Shown: positions 8,574 to 19,544, counted from the first letter of the stretch. The stretch: 64,000 nucleotides of DNA from Elephas maximus indicus (GCF_024166365.1 NC_064821.1:48883093-48947092), one strand, 5' to 3'. The notes: a model not told the origin generated them from the letters alone. Numbers and translations: made by a program.

Positions 8574-11413
8574 TGCTGTTAGGTGCCATCAAGTCGGTTC
8601 TGACTCAGAGTGACCACATGTACAGTAGAACATAATGCTGCCTGGTCCTGTGCCATCCTTACAATCATTGCTGTGTTTGAGCCCATTGTTGCAGCCATTG
8701 TGTTAATCCATCTTGTTGAGCGTCTTCCTCTTTTTCACTAACCCTCTACTTTACCAAGCATGATATCTTTCTCCAGAGATAGGCCCCCCCCCCTGATTAC
8801 ATGTCCAAAGCAAGTGAGGCAAAGTCTAGTCATCCCTGCTTCTAAGGAACACTCTGGCTGTACTTCTCCCAAGACAGATTTGTTCGTTTTTCTGGCAGTC
8901 CATGGTTTATTCAGTATTCTTTGCCAACGCCACAATTCAAATACATCAGTTTTCCTTCGGTCTTCCTTATTCATTGCCCAGCTTTCCCATGAGTATGAGG
9001 CGATTGAAAATACCACGGCTTGTGTTCATGCTGAACCTGTACATAGACCAAGAGGCAGTTGTTCGAACAGAACAAGGGGACACTGCATGGTTTAAAATCA
9101 GGAAAGGTGTGAGTCCTTAGCCTTCAAAATGACATCTTTGCTTTTTAACACTTTAAAGAGGTCTTTTGTAGCAGATTTGCACAATGCAATGCATCATTTG
9201 ATTTCTCAGCTGCTGTTTCCATGGGCATTGATTGTGGATCCAAGTAAAATGAAATCCTTGACGATGTCAATATTTTCTCCATTTATCATGATGTTGCTTC
9301 TTGGTCCGATTGTGGGAACTTGTGTTTTCTTTATGTTGAAGCGTAATCCATACTGAAGGCTGTAGCCTTTGATCTTCATCAGTAAGTGCTTCAAGTCCTC
9401 TTTGTTTTCTGCAAGCAAGGTTGTGACAGCTGCATATCACAGGTTGTTAATGAGTCTTCTTCCAATCCTGATGCCCCGTTCCTCTTCTATAAACAAGCTT
9501 CTTGGATTATTTGCTCAGTGTCTTAGTTATCTAGTGTTGCTATAACAGAAATACAACAAGCAGACGGCTTTAACAAACAAAAGTTTATTCTCTCACAGTT
9601 TAGGAGGCTAGAAGTCCAAATTTAGGGCACCAACTCCCAGGGAAGACTTTCTCTCTTTGCCGGTTCTGGGGGGAGGTCCTTGTCATCAATCTTCCCCTGG
9701 TCTGGGATCTTCTCAACACAGGGACCCTGGGTCCAAAGGACACACTTCACTCCTGGCTGTTCTTTCTTGGTGGTAATGAGGTTCCTCTCCTCTCTGCTCT
9801 CTTCTCTCTATCTCATAAAGAGATTGACTCAAGATAAAACCTAATCCCGTAGATTGAGTCCTCTCTCATTAACATAACTACCTCTAATCCTGCATCATTA
9901 ACATCATAGAGGTTAGGATTTACAACATGCAGGATAATCACATCAGATCACAAAAGGGAAGACAACCACACAATACTGGGAATCATGGCCTAGCCAAGCT
10001 GACACACATTTTTTGAGGACACAATTTAATCTACAACACTCAGCATAAAAATTGAGTAAGTATGGTGAAAGGATACAACCCTGACTCACATCTTTCCTGA
10101 TTTTAAACCATGCAGTATTCCCTTGTTCTGTTCAAACGACTGCCTGTCATCTATGTTCAGGCACTGCATTAGCACAATTGTTCTAGAATTCCCACTCTTT
10201 GAAATGTTATCCACAATTAGTTATGATCCAACAGTCTAACGTATTTGCATAGTTAATAAAACACAGGCAAACATCTTTCTGGTATTCTCTGCTTTCAGGC
10301 AAGATGCATTTGACATGAGCAATGATATCCCTTGTTCCACATTGTCTTCTGAATCTGGCTTGAATTTCTGGCAATTCCCTGTCGATGTACTGCTGCAACC
10401 GTTTTTGAATTATTTTCAGCAAAATTTTATTTGCATGTGATATTAATGATGTTGCTCGATAATTTCTGCATTCTATTGTATCACCTTTCTTTGGAAGGGG
10501 CACAAATATGGCTCTCTTCCAGTTGGATGGCCAGGTAGCTGTCTTCCGCATTTCTTAGAATAAACAAGTGAGCACTTCCAGCACTGCATCCATTTGCTGA
10601 AACATCTCAGCTGGTATTCCATCAGCTCCTGGAGCCTTGTCTTTCACCAGTGCCTTCAGTGGAGCTCGGACTTCTTCCTTCAGTACCACTGGTTCTTGAT
10701 CATATGCTACCTCCTTAAATGGTTGAGCAGCAACTCAATCTTTTTGGTACAGTGACTCTGTGTATTCCTTCCAGCTTCTTTTGATGTTTCCTGCGTTGTT
10801 CAATATTTTGCCCGTAGAATCCTTCAGAATTACAACACAAGTCTTGAATTTTTTCTTCAGTTCTTTTAGCTTGAGAAATACCAAGCATGTTCTTCCCTTT
10901 TGTTTTTTCTAACTCCAGGTCTTTGCTCATTTCATTATAATACTTCACTTTGTCTTCTTGAGCCACCCTTTGAAATCTTCTATTCAGCTCTTCATCATTT
11001 CTTCCATTTGTTTTAGTTATTCTATGTTCAAGAGCAAGTTTCAGAGTCCTCTGACATCTGTTTTGGACTTTTCCTTCTTTCCTGTCCTTTTAAAGACCTT
11101 TTGCTTTCTTCATACATGACAACTCCTTTGGTATTCGGTCATTAGTGTACAATGCATCAAATCTATTCTTGAGTTGGTCTCTAAATTCAGGTGGAAATAT
11201 TCAAGGTCTTACTTTGGCTCTTGTGGACTTGCTCTAATTTTCTTCAGCTTCAGTTTGAAATTGCATACAAGCAATTGATGGTCTGTTCTGCAGTTGGCCC
11301 CTGGCCTTGGTCTGACTGATGATATTGAGCTTCTCAATCATCTCTTTCCACAAAGGTAGTTGATTTGAACCCTGTGTATTCCCCCAGCAAGGTTCACGTG
11401 TACAGTCACCTAT
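8574..11413 (-). mobile_element. RTE (BovB-type) LINE, degenerate, holding an LTR
   Basis: The left end is the RTE 3' tail (TGCTGTTAGGTGCCATCAAG). Minus-strand translations in several broken frames give reverse-transcriptase pieces, including KTQVPTIGPRSNIMINGENI near 9300 and 'WKRAIFVPLPKKGDTIECRN' near 10500, and then linker sequence up to the endonuclease C-terminus at 11413. Frames are broken by stops and indels, so it is a fossil. An ERVL-type LTR interrupts it at 9519-10038. RTE elements encode an AP-like endonuclease plus a reverse transcriptase that act by target-primed reverse transcription. Confidence 0.9.
9519..10038 (+). mobile_element. Solo LTR, ERVL type (MLT2-like), inserted in the RTE
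   Basis: The element begins TGTCTTAGTTATCTAG and ends ATCTACAACA, giving TG...CA ends. The 5-bp direct repeat CTCAG lies on each side (9514-9518 and 10039-10043), the usual size for ERVL integrases. The RTE frame resumes right after it. The motif 'gctataacagaaatacaac' and a later GGCCTAGCCAAGCTGACA block are shared with the LTRs at 23198 and 50678. No internal viral genes are present. Confidence 0.9.
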
Positions 11414-12783
11414 GGGGAGGCCAGGTTTCAGCAAAGCTTCCAGACTAAGATAGACTAGGAGGAAGGGCCTGGCAATCTACTTCCAAAAAAAATGGGCCAG
11501 TGAAAACCTTATGAGTAGCAGCAGAACATTGTCTGATATAGTGCTGGAAGATGAGCCCCTCAGGTTGGAAGTCACTCAAAATACGACTGAAGAAGAGCTG
11601 CCTCCTCCAAGTAGAGACAACCTTAATGATCTGGATAGAGTAAAGCTTTTGGGACCTTCATTTGCTGATGTGGCATGACTCAAAATGAGAAGAAGCAGCT
11701 GCAAACATCCATTAGTAATTGGAACACAGAATGCACGAAGTACAAACCAAGGAGAGTTGGAAGTTCTCAAAAACGAAATGGAATGCTTGAACATCAATAT
11801 CCTAGGCACAAAGAGTTGAAATGGACTGCTATTGACCATACTGAATCAGAAAATCATATGGCTACTATGCTGGGAATGACAAATTGAAGAGGAATGGCGT
11901 TGTGTTCGTTGTCAAAAAGAACATTTCAAGATCTATCCTGTAGTACAGCTGTAAAAATAGCACGGGGCTGGTGTCTGACCTCCTGTAACTTCACAAGGGG
12001 GAATGAGAATCAAGATCACAACCCAAGGCTGATTCCTATGAGTCAGAGGTCAGACATGCCTCCTCTCTTGGCCATCTTTGCCAATTCTGACACCAGCTGT
12101 CCCTCACACAGCACTCCCTACTTCTCTGCTGGGTTCAATAATTCATTGCAATGGCCACAGAGAACTCACAGGCAATACTCATGATTTGGGGATTTATTGG
12201 GGAAGTAACAGGTTGCAATTCAGGCTCAGGAACACTCAGGATACAGTTCTTCCATCAGGACAGCCTCTTTTCAGCTGTGCTCACAGGCACATCTCTTCCT
12301 GGCCCTAGGCCTCTGTCCTGCTCAGGCAAGTGTTACAAAACTCTTTTAACCCTTGCCAATAAGTCCCCCAGAGGCACTCCAGGCACTCAGCTTTCTAGCT
12401 TGGTGGGCTGGGAAGACCACTGTGTGGTCTACTGCTGGTCTCTCCTGCCACCACTTCTCACCATCTTCAGGATTACAGCTCATTCTCCTAGTTTTCTGGT
12501 TCCAGGAGCTTCTCAGCACAGGGATTCCAGATCCAGAAGAAGTGCTCTCCTCTCCTGGCTCTTCTGCCTTGGTGGTGGGATCTTCTCTCTGCTCTGGAAT
12601 TGGCTCTCTTTTAAGGCAAAACTGATCAATCCCCTTGGAGGGCCACAACTGCACTTATTGCACAGTCCCACCCAATCACTTGGATGGGAGTTACAAGACC
12701 AAGGCTAGAAAGGCCACACAAAAGGGATCCATTGTACTGCAACAACACCGTAGTGATAGAGTAATATCCATAGGCCTACAAGA
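11414..12783 (+). mobile_element. Inverted 5' part of RTE: 5' region and endonuclease N-terminus
   Basis: Starts with the RTE 5' region ('ggccaggtttcagcaaagc', 'ctggaagatgagcccctcagg') and runs into endonuclease-like sequence: KELKWTAIDH is followed, in another frame, by YAGNDKLKRNGVVFVVKKN-like text near 11860-11925. A second LTR (11950-12741) interrupts it, and endonuclease sequence resumes at 12747 ('gtgatagagtaatatccat'). It is head-to-head with the minus-strand RTE on its left, as expected if it is the inverted 5' segment of that same insertion. Confidence 0.75.
11950..12741 (-). mobile_element. Solo LTR, second family (here called LTR-X), minus orientation
   Basis: Starts TGTAAAAATAGC and ends TTGTACTGCA. 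The flanks are ACAGC (11945-11949) and ACAAC (12742-12746), a 5-bp TSD with one mismatch. The TGGGGATTTATTGGGGAAG block contains, in reverse, an AATAAA-type polyadenylation signal. The plus-oriented copy at 13721-14713 is the inverse of it. The 185-residue open frame starting at 12151 lies entirely in this LTR and is not a gene. Confidence 0.8.
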
Positions 12784-13237
12784 AAGCTGAACTACGTGAA
12801 GAATAACACGGCATCAGGATAGGAGGAAGACTTATTAACAACCTGCGATAGACAGATGACACAACCTTGCTTGCTGAAAGTGAAGAGGTCTTGAAGCACT
12901 TACTGATGATGATCAAAGACTATAGCCTTCAGTATCGATTGCATATCAACATAAAGAAAACAAAAATCCTTGAAACTGGACCAATAAGCAACATCATGGT
13001 AAACAGAGAAAAGATAGAAGTTGTCAAGAATTTCATTTTACTTGGATCCACAATCAATGCCCATGGAAACAGCAGTCAAGAAATTAAATGGTGTATTGCA
13101 TTCTACAAATACGCTGCAAAAGTCCTCTTTAAAGTGTTAAAAAGCAAAGATGTCACCTTGAGGACTAAGGTGCGCCTGACCCAAGCTATGGTATTTTCAA
13201 TTGCCTCACATGCATGAGAAAGCTGGGCATGAATAAC
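12784..13237 (+). mobile_element. RTE reverse-transcriptase fragment
   Basis: The plus-strand translation gives a CRQ-DDTTLLAESEE segment, where DD corresponds to the reverse-transcriptase catalytic YxDD region, followed by KTKILETGPISNIMVNREKI and KSKDVTLRTKVRLTQAMVFS. It follows directly on endonuclease sequence, so roughly the first half of the RT region is missing between 12783 and 12784. It stops at 13237, where an oppositely oriented RTE tail begins. Confidence 0.85.
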
Positions 13238-13247
13238 AAAATCTGGA

Positions 13248-13720
13248 AAAGAACAGAACACTGCCTTGTCCTGCACCATCCTCACAATCATTGCTATGTT
13301 TGAGTCCACTGTCGTAGCCACTGTGTCAATCCATCTCATTGAGGGTCTTCCTCTTTTTTGCTGACCCTCAACTTTACCAAGCATGATGTCCCACTTCAGG
13401 GACTGGTCCTTCCTGATAACATGTCCAAAGTATGTGAAAGGAAGTCCCTCCATCCTTGCTTCTAAAGAGCATTCTGGCCGTACATCTTCTAAGACAGATT
13501 TGTGCTTTCTTCTGGCAGCCCATGGTATATTCAATATTCTTTACCAACACCGTAATTCAGATGCATCAGTTCTTCTTTGGTCTTCCTTAGTCATTGTCCA
13601 GCTTTCATACGCATATGAGGTGGTTGAAAATATCATGGCTTGGGTCAGGCTCACCTTAGTCCTCAAAGTGACACCTTTGTTTTTCAACACTTTAAAGAAG
13701 TCTTTTGCAACAGATTTGCC
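13248..13720 (-). mobile_element. RTE 3' end fragment
   Basis: From 'gaacactgccttgtcc' to 'caacagatttgcccaa' the sequence is the reverse of the RTE C-terminal coding region and 3' end (minus frame KNKGVTLRTKVSLTQAMIFS near 13650). It overlaps in content with the plus-strand piece at 13100-13237, so the two form an imperfect inverted repeat. Confidence 0.85.
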
Positions 13721-14713
13721 CAACTCCCACCAAATGACTGAGTGGAACTACACAAATTAGGTGCTCGTGGCCCTCCAAGGGGATTGGACAGCTTGTAATG
13801 ATACAAATAAGGTGCATGGTGCATTTGGTGGGGTGGGACCATGCAAATAAGGTGCGTGGAGTCCTAACGAGGGGATTGGTTAGTTTTGCCACCCTGCTAG
13901 GCTTGAAAGAGAGCCAATCCCAGAACAGAGGGGAACATGACTACCACCAAGAAGAAAAGATGGGAGTGGAGTGCATCTTTTGGACCCAGGACGATCCATG
14001 CACTGAGACCCTCTTAAACCCAGGAGACAGAGAGAGAGAGAGCTGTAACAGTGGAGATAGCAAGAAGCACAGCAGAGAAATGGCAGCAGCAGAACCAGAA
14101 GAGAGAGCGTGCTAGGCTTCCCAGTCCTCAGTGTGAGAAAGCTGAGAGCCTTCAGGCAGGAGACTTGCTGGCAGAGGAGGGTGCTTCCAGGCATTTGTCG
14201 GTGGAGCTAGGCTTGCCAACCCACTGAGCGAGAGAGCTGAGTGCCTTCAGACTGAGGCTTACTGGCAGAGTGGGGTGCCTCAGAGCACTTATTGGCAGAG
14301 CTAAAGAGCTTTGTAACACTTACTCAAGGGGGCAGAGGCTGCGCTGATGGTCCGAGGGCCAGAGAGAAGCCTGTTTGAGGGCAGGGCTGAAAAGAGGCTG
14401 TCCTGATCAAAATACTCTATACTGAGTCCTTCCTGATTCTGAATTGTAACCTGTTACTTCCCAAATAAACTCCATAATTGTGGGTATTGTCTGTGAGTTC
14501 TGTGTGGCCATGTAATTGTACATGAATTACGGAACCCCAAAGAGACATAGAGAGTATTGTGGGAGGGATGGCTGGTGTCAGAATTGGTAAAAAGGTTGGA
14601 GGGTGGAGACATGTCCGACCTCCACCTCATAGGAATCAGCCTTGGGCTGTTGACCATGATTCTCCTTCCCCCTTGTGAAATTAGAGAAGGTCAGATGCCC
14701 CCACCACGTCATT
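13721..14713 (+). mobile_element. LTR-X copy, plus orientation, with internal duplications
   Basis: Inverse copy of the LTR at 11950-12741. Shared blocks include 'gccctccaaggggattgg', the CTGTAACAGTGGAGATAGC region, 'attgtaacctgttacttcc', the AATAAA at 14464 and the end 'cttgtgaaattagagaagg'. The centre (14100-14330) contains diverged internal repeats of a GAGAGAGCTGAGTGCCTTCA-type unit. The first ~40 bases are missing relative to the other copy. Confidence 0.75.
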
Positions 14714-15195
14714 CCTACACAGGGGGATGATGGAACAAGGATGGGGGGCAGGGAGAAGATGTCTGGCACAGCTATTATTACAATGGCACACCAACCCTGA
14801 TGGTCACATGGAGAGCTGTGGCCTTTCTATTCCCCTGGATGTGGAAACAGAAGCCACAGGACCTCAGTGGACCCCCACCTGCCAGAGGGCACAAGAAGTG
14901 CTGCCCACCTGGTTTCAGGGTTGGTTTTAATGATGGTAACGTTGACACCTTTGCTTGTGTACTCTATGCCAACTATCACACATGCACCACAAGATTTTTC
15001 TCCAGCAATTCACCACGTGCTTCCTTGCCCCTGCCTCATGCCTTCTGTTCTAGACTGTCACAAAAGAAAGCTTCAGAAGAGAAGGTCTCCATCTGCAGGA
15101 AGGTGTCTAGGAGAACTGAGGTAGGTGCTCACCTGGGAAGGGAAGAAAGGAGAGTTGCAAGAATTTCACTTCAGTCTTTTACCAGCTCCTTCATC
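14714..15195. other. Single-copy stretch, nothing recognised
   Basis: A plus-strand frame (14800-15204) is open but shows no domain. No repeat could be assigned. Confidence 0.4.
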
Positions 15196-15404
15196 AAGGA
15201 GTAGTTGAGAGCTACAGCTGCTAACCGAAAGATTGGCAGTTCAAATCCACAATCCACTCCTTGGAAACCCTATGGGGCAGTTTTACTCTGTCCTATAGGG
15301 AGTCGGAATCGACTCGATGGCACTGGGTTTTTTTGCTTATGTTTTTTTATAGGGTTACAATGAGTCGGAATCAACTTGACAGCATTGGGTTTGGTTTTTG
15401 GGTT
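15196..15404 (+). mobile_element. AfroSINE with a doubled 3' tail
   Basis: The head GAGCTACAGCTGCTAACC, B-box-like GGCAGTTCAAATCC and 'ccctatggggcag' body are canonical. The tail GTCGGAATCGACTCGATGGC is followed by a T-rich stretch and then a second tail, 'gagtcggaatcaacttgaca' plus 'gcattgggtttgg'. Confidence 0.85.
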
Positions 15405-15571
15405 AGGTCCATCAAATACCAAATGCCAAGCCCTTTATCCCTCTGAGAGTCCCAGGAGGCTAGCCCACACATCTCTCACTGTGTAACCACTAGCTCATAT
15501 ATCTCCCACCAAGTTGGTCAAAAAGTGGGCCCCGCATGCATTTCTCAATCACAAAGTTCTGGGGACTGACT

Positions 15572-15776
15572 GTTGTTGTTAGTTGCCGTCAAGTCAATTC
15601 CCACTCATGGCAACCCCACGTATGCAAATTAAACTGCTCTATAGAGTTTTTAAGGCTGTGACCTTTTGGAAGCAGATTGCCAAGTCTGTCTTCCAAAGCA
15701 CCTCTGGGTGGGTTTGAACAACCAACTTTCAGCCAGTAATTCAGCGTTTAACGGTTTGCGCCACCTAGGTACTCCA
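15572..15776 (-). mobile_element. AfroSINE, long subfamily
   Basis: The left tail is GTTGTTGTTAGTTGCCGTCA, then 'cccactcatggcaacccc'. The long-subfamily block 'ggaagcagattgccaag' is present. The tRNA-like head is at the right, ending at 'gcgccacctaggtactcc'. Confidence 0.85.
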
Positions 15777-16084
15777 GGGAAAGATTAAGACAGGTTTAAT
15801 GACTTTCAGGCCTCTGGAAATGGAATTCTCCACTTTGTTTCATTGCAAACACATGACGGATGGAAAATATCCATGCAGGAGCCCACTCAGATTTTCATGG
15901 AAGCTCCCAAACTAAACTTGTTCAGGGAGTAGTCCAGTATTTCACAATTGCCCCCTACGAACACTGAAGTGGTCATGGTCCAATTAAGACAGGCCAAGGG
16001 TCGGGTAATTTCCATGCTGTGGGCTGTAACTCCACCCCATTCCCTCCTCCATCAGGAAATCGATCTCAATGAAAGTAGCTGGCA

Positions 16085-16480
16085 GTGACATTATGACAGA
16101 ACTCTTTGGGTCACAAGCAACAAAAGTGCACCTCAAACTGGCTTAAGCAAAAATGGTGAGCTTCTTGTTAGTTGCTGTCAAATCGATTCTGACTCATGGT
16201 GACCCCATGTGTGCAGAGTAAAATTGCTCCATAGGGTTTTTGAGACTGTGACCTTTCCCAAGCTGATCGCCAAGACTCGCTGCTCTGTTGGACATGAACC
16301 TTCTAGCTAGTAGCTGAGCATTTAAACATTTGTGCCACCCAGGGACTCCATGATGAGTTAATGGTTTGTATATCAGAAAAGCTCAGGATTGGTTTAATCC
16401 AGACACACCCAGGACATCTCTCAGCTCTGGATTCCTGGTCCTCGCCTCTTAGTGACCAGGTGACTGCCAGCAGCCCCAGG
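16085..16480 (+). repeat. Ancient interspersed repeat, family not named, split by a SINE
   Basis: 'aactggcttaagcaaaaatgg' at the left and 'tctctcagctctgg' at the right recur, more diverged, in the sequence at 32295-32480. Two independent copies mark this as an old dispersed repeat. I cannot name the family. Confidence 0.45.
16167..16348 (-). mobile_element. AfroSINE, long subfamily
   Basis: Tail 'gttagttgctgtcaaatcg' and 'ctgactcatggtgacccc' at the left, tRNA-like head at the right (GTGCCACCCAGGGACTCC). It lies inside the older repeat at 16085-16480. Confidence 0.8.
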
Positions 16481-17245
16481 CTTAACATTTATCCTCTGCC
16501 ACCTCAGTGGAAAGGGTGATACTTTCTAGCCCACAGTTTCAGCAAAAAACCCAGAACAGAGCCTTGTGGACTCTGTTTAGGCACTTGTACTGCCCAGTGT
16601 GATGCAGTGATCCCACTGGCCAGGCCAGGTCACATGCTCCCCCAGAAGTGGGGGGTGTGGCCAGCTCTACCTAACACAGGGCCTGGGAATAGGGGAAGGG
16701 AGATTCCTAAAGGAAGGTCCAGGAGCTGTCCGAAGAAGGAGGAGGAAGGAATGCCAGACAGGGCAGGTGAGACCACAGATGTCACCTGTATGAGTTTCCT
16801 ATTGCTGCTGTAACAAAGTGCCACAAACCTAGTGGCTTAAAACAACACAACTTTACTCTCTTACGGTTCTAGAGGTTAAAATTCCTAAAGTCAAGGTGCT
16901 GGCAGGGCTGTGTTCTTTTCTAGAGACTCCAGGGGAGAATCTGTTTCCTTGTCTTTTCCGGCTTCCAAAGGCTGTCCATATTCCTTGGTTCACGGCCCCT
17001 TTCCTCCATCTTCAAAGCCTGCAGTATAGCATCCTTGAATCTCTTTTCTCTCTCTCTCTCTCTCTGACCTCTGCTTCCATTGTCACATCTCCTTCTCTGA
17101 CTCTGACCCTTTTGCCTCACTCTTATAAGGGCCCTTGTGATTACATTGGGCCCACCCAGTTCATCCAGGACAACCTCCCCATCTCAAGATCCTTGACTTA
17201 ATCATACCTGCAAAGCCCCTTTTGCCATGTAAGGTAACATATTCA

Positions 17246-17400
17246 CAAGTGGTGTAGTGCTCAAAAGCTTGGCTGCCAACCAAAAGGTAGGCAGTTAGAC
17301 TCTACCAGCTGCTCCTGGGAAACCCTGTGGGGCAGTTCTGCTCTGTCCTGTAGGGTCGCTATGAGTTGAAACGGACTCGACAGCGCTGGTCTTTGTTTTG
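17246..17400 (+). mobile_element. AfroSINE in the MLT2-like LTR
   Basis: Head GCTTGGCTGCCAACCAAAAG, body 'ccctgtggggcagttctg', tail TATGAGTTGAAACGGACTCG. LTR sequence resumes with 'ggcttggggattagggtg'. Confidence 0.85.
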
Positions 17401-17432
17401 GGGCTTGGGGATTAGGGTGTGATCATCTTTAA

Positions 17433-17619
17433 AAACCAGTTGTCATCAAGTCAACCCTAACTCTTTGTGACCCTGGCTGGTGTAAACAGTTAACACATTT
17501 GACTGCTAACCACTCAGAGGTGACTCAGAATAAATGCCTGGTGATCTACTTCTGAAAAACCAACCACTGAGAACCCTACAGAGCACAGTTCTACTCCACC
17601 ACACATCAGGTCATCACCA
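17433..17619 (+). mobile_element. Composite of two SINE pieces
   Basis: 17433-17474 is a minus-oriented SINE tail (GTCATCAAGTCAACCCTAAC). 17475-17619 is a plus-oriented SINE of another subfamily, marked by 'gtgactcagaataaatgcc', 'tggtgatctacttctg' and 'gagcacagttctactcc'. The junction has no visible TSD. Confidence 0.65.
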
Positions 17620-17630
17620 TGGACATCTTT

Positions 17631-17811
17631 CCCACTCTTGTTGGGCCAATCCCTACTCATAGTGACCCTAAAGGACAGAGTAGAACTGCCCCATAGGGCT
17701 TCCAAGGCAGACTGACATATCTTTCTCCCCTGGAGCTCTTGGTGGGTTTGAACTGCCAACCTTTGGGTTAACAACCAAAGGCTTTAACCACTGCACCACC
17801 AGGGCTCCCTG
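17631..17811 (-). mobile_element. AfroSINE with TSD in the MLT2-like LTR
   Basis: The direct repeat TGGACATCTTT (17620-17630 and 17812-17822) is the LTR's own sequence. Minus-strand head GGAGCCCTGGTGGTGCAGTG and body 'ccctatggggcagttctac' are clear. Confidence 0.9.
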
Positions 17812-17853
17812 TGGACATCTTTAGGAAGCTGTTATTCTGTCTACCACATCACC

Positions 17854-19544
17854 TATAAGGATTAGCCTCATATCCATCCTAACGTGCTTACGTTCAAAGC
17901 CTAACTCTTACCAGCGGCAGATGATTCACGACCTGCCTCAGAGGCTCATCCAGCATGTCAGACCCCTGCAGTTGACAGTGCTGCCCCTGACTTTTGACCT
18001 ATGCAAATAGGGCTCAGTAGCAGAGAGATAACCTTTCCCAGAAAGTGCCAGGGTGGAGGCATGGAGGACCAGAGGTTTGTGGCAAAAGCCAAGGGGACAC
18101 TGTGCCTGGGCATGTTCCTGCCCTGGCTCTCTAGGAAGTCACAAGAAAACCAGGAAGAAGAACCTACTAGAATGAGGGAGAGAACTCTGCTGGCTTCCTG
18201 TGCTTCTCAACCCCACTTACACAGACTCTAGGGGCAGAATTCCAAACCCAATAAAAAGCTTTAAGATTAAAAAAAAGAAAAAAAGGCAAATGATTGAAGA
18301 CAGGAGAGGAGAGGTGGACTCTGACACAGCTCACTCTTCCCAGAGCTGGCACCCACGGACTGGCTCACGCCCTGAGGCCTGGCACCCTGCGTTCAGTGAG
18401 ATCCTGGCATCCTGCACTTGGACTGTTTGGGCCCTGGCAATAGCGTTTGTTGACAAGAGGCTGGGCCCTGCTTAACATGGCCTGGAAATGGTCTCAGCAG
18501 TGCTAGGAAGAGAAAAAAAAAAAGGAAAGTTCTGCCCAAAGACAGTGCCCAGACAGTGGCAGGGGCCCCTGAGGCCAGCTGCTTGGGCGACTTCCTACTA
18601 CCCTCTAGAAAAGCCCAGTGCCTCCTGAGTCCTGTTAAACTGGCTTTTGGGGGACTGAGGCCTCCCATAGCAAATTATCAAGCTTAGGCAGTGCCTTGCT
18701 ATTTCTTTAAAAGCCTCAGCAGACAGCTCCAGGAGAGCTTTGTGAGGCTGGGGGCTGGAGGCTGGTCTCCTGCTTCCCTGCAGGCTGTCTCCTGGGCAGA
18801 TTCCAGAGCCCAGAGCACTCTGCCCAGGTCTCCATGACCCAGCGACTGGCGAGATTTACAAACACTGTTCACTGAAGTAGTTGAGGGCTCACAGTGGCCC
18901 TCGTCCCTGGGGCACAGCCCCAGGGCGCTGCAGGCTACACTGCTGGCACCGGTCCCTGTCAAGTCCTGCCAGCCACACCCTGGACGAACCGGGCTCTTCC
19001 TGAGTGGAAAGCACCAGGTTTTTCCTGATGGAACGCGGGTTCAGATCCCGTGTGCTCAGCGGGACCTAGGAGTCCACTGGCCATCCGGGTCCCGTTAGGA
19101 AAGGCAGGGAATTCTGGCCAGCGACCGGGGTGGGAATGAGAGAGGATGTAGAGAGGCTTCCCGGCTGTTCTTCCACCCTCCTGAGTCACACGAGAACATG
19201 GAGACCAGGAGGCAGGTGGTGTGGGGAGGGCCAGGGGCCTGTCATGGTCTCAGCGAGGATCTCAGGAGAGGGCAGGAGGAGAGATGGGCCTGGAGCCTAC
19301 AGTGAGGGAAAGCTGGAAAGAGGCGGGAAAGAGGATACAGCTGCAGCCTCAGGCCCAGACACCACTTCCTCTCCCCCACTCTTGCCAGGGATCTGGCCCA
19401 CCAAAGACCTTATTCTCTGAACTAAGTGACAGCCCCACCCACAAGGACAGAGGGCATCAGCCTCTCCATTCCCATCTGTTCCCAGGGAAGCCCCCAGTCT
19501 GAACTCACATTCCACCCACTCTCTTCCACCCCCCGGGCTACCGC
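17854..19544. other. Single-copy stretch, no gene recognised
   Basis: About 1.7 kb with only an A-rich patch at 18266-18288. Open frames at 18700-19600 overlap on both strands with no domain. No convincing exon. Confidence 0.4.

Larger units (their letters stand above)
16787..17848 (+). mobile_element. ERVL-type solo LTR (MLT2-like) carrying several SINEs
   Basis: Starts TGTATGAGTTTCCTATTGCT with 'agtggcttaaaacaacac' and ends 'attctgtctaccaca'. The 5-bp direct repeat TCACC flanks it at 16782-16786 and 17849-17853. A (CT)n run lies at 17048-17068. SINE insertions in its second half stretch it to about twice its normal length. Confidence 0.9.

Noticed and set aside
12151-12708. Open frame of 185 residues
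   Set aside because: It lies wholly inside the minus-oriented LTR-X copy (11950-12741) and is a chance frame in repeat DNA.
19010-19060. tRNA-like GGTTCAGATCC box
   Set aside because: No A box, no acceptor-stem pairing and no cloverleaf could be built around it.
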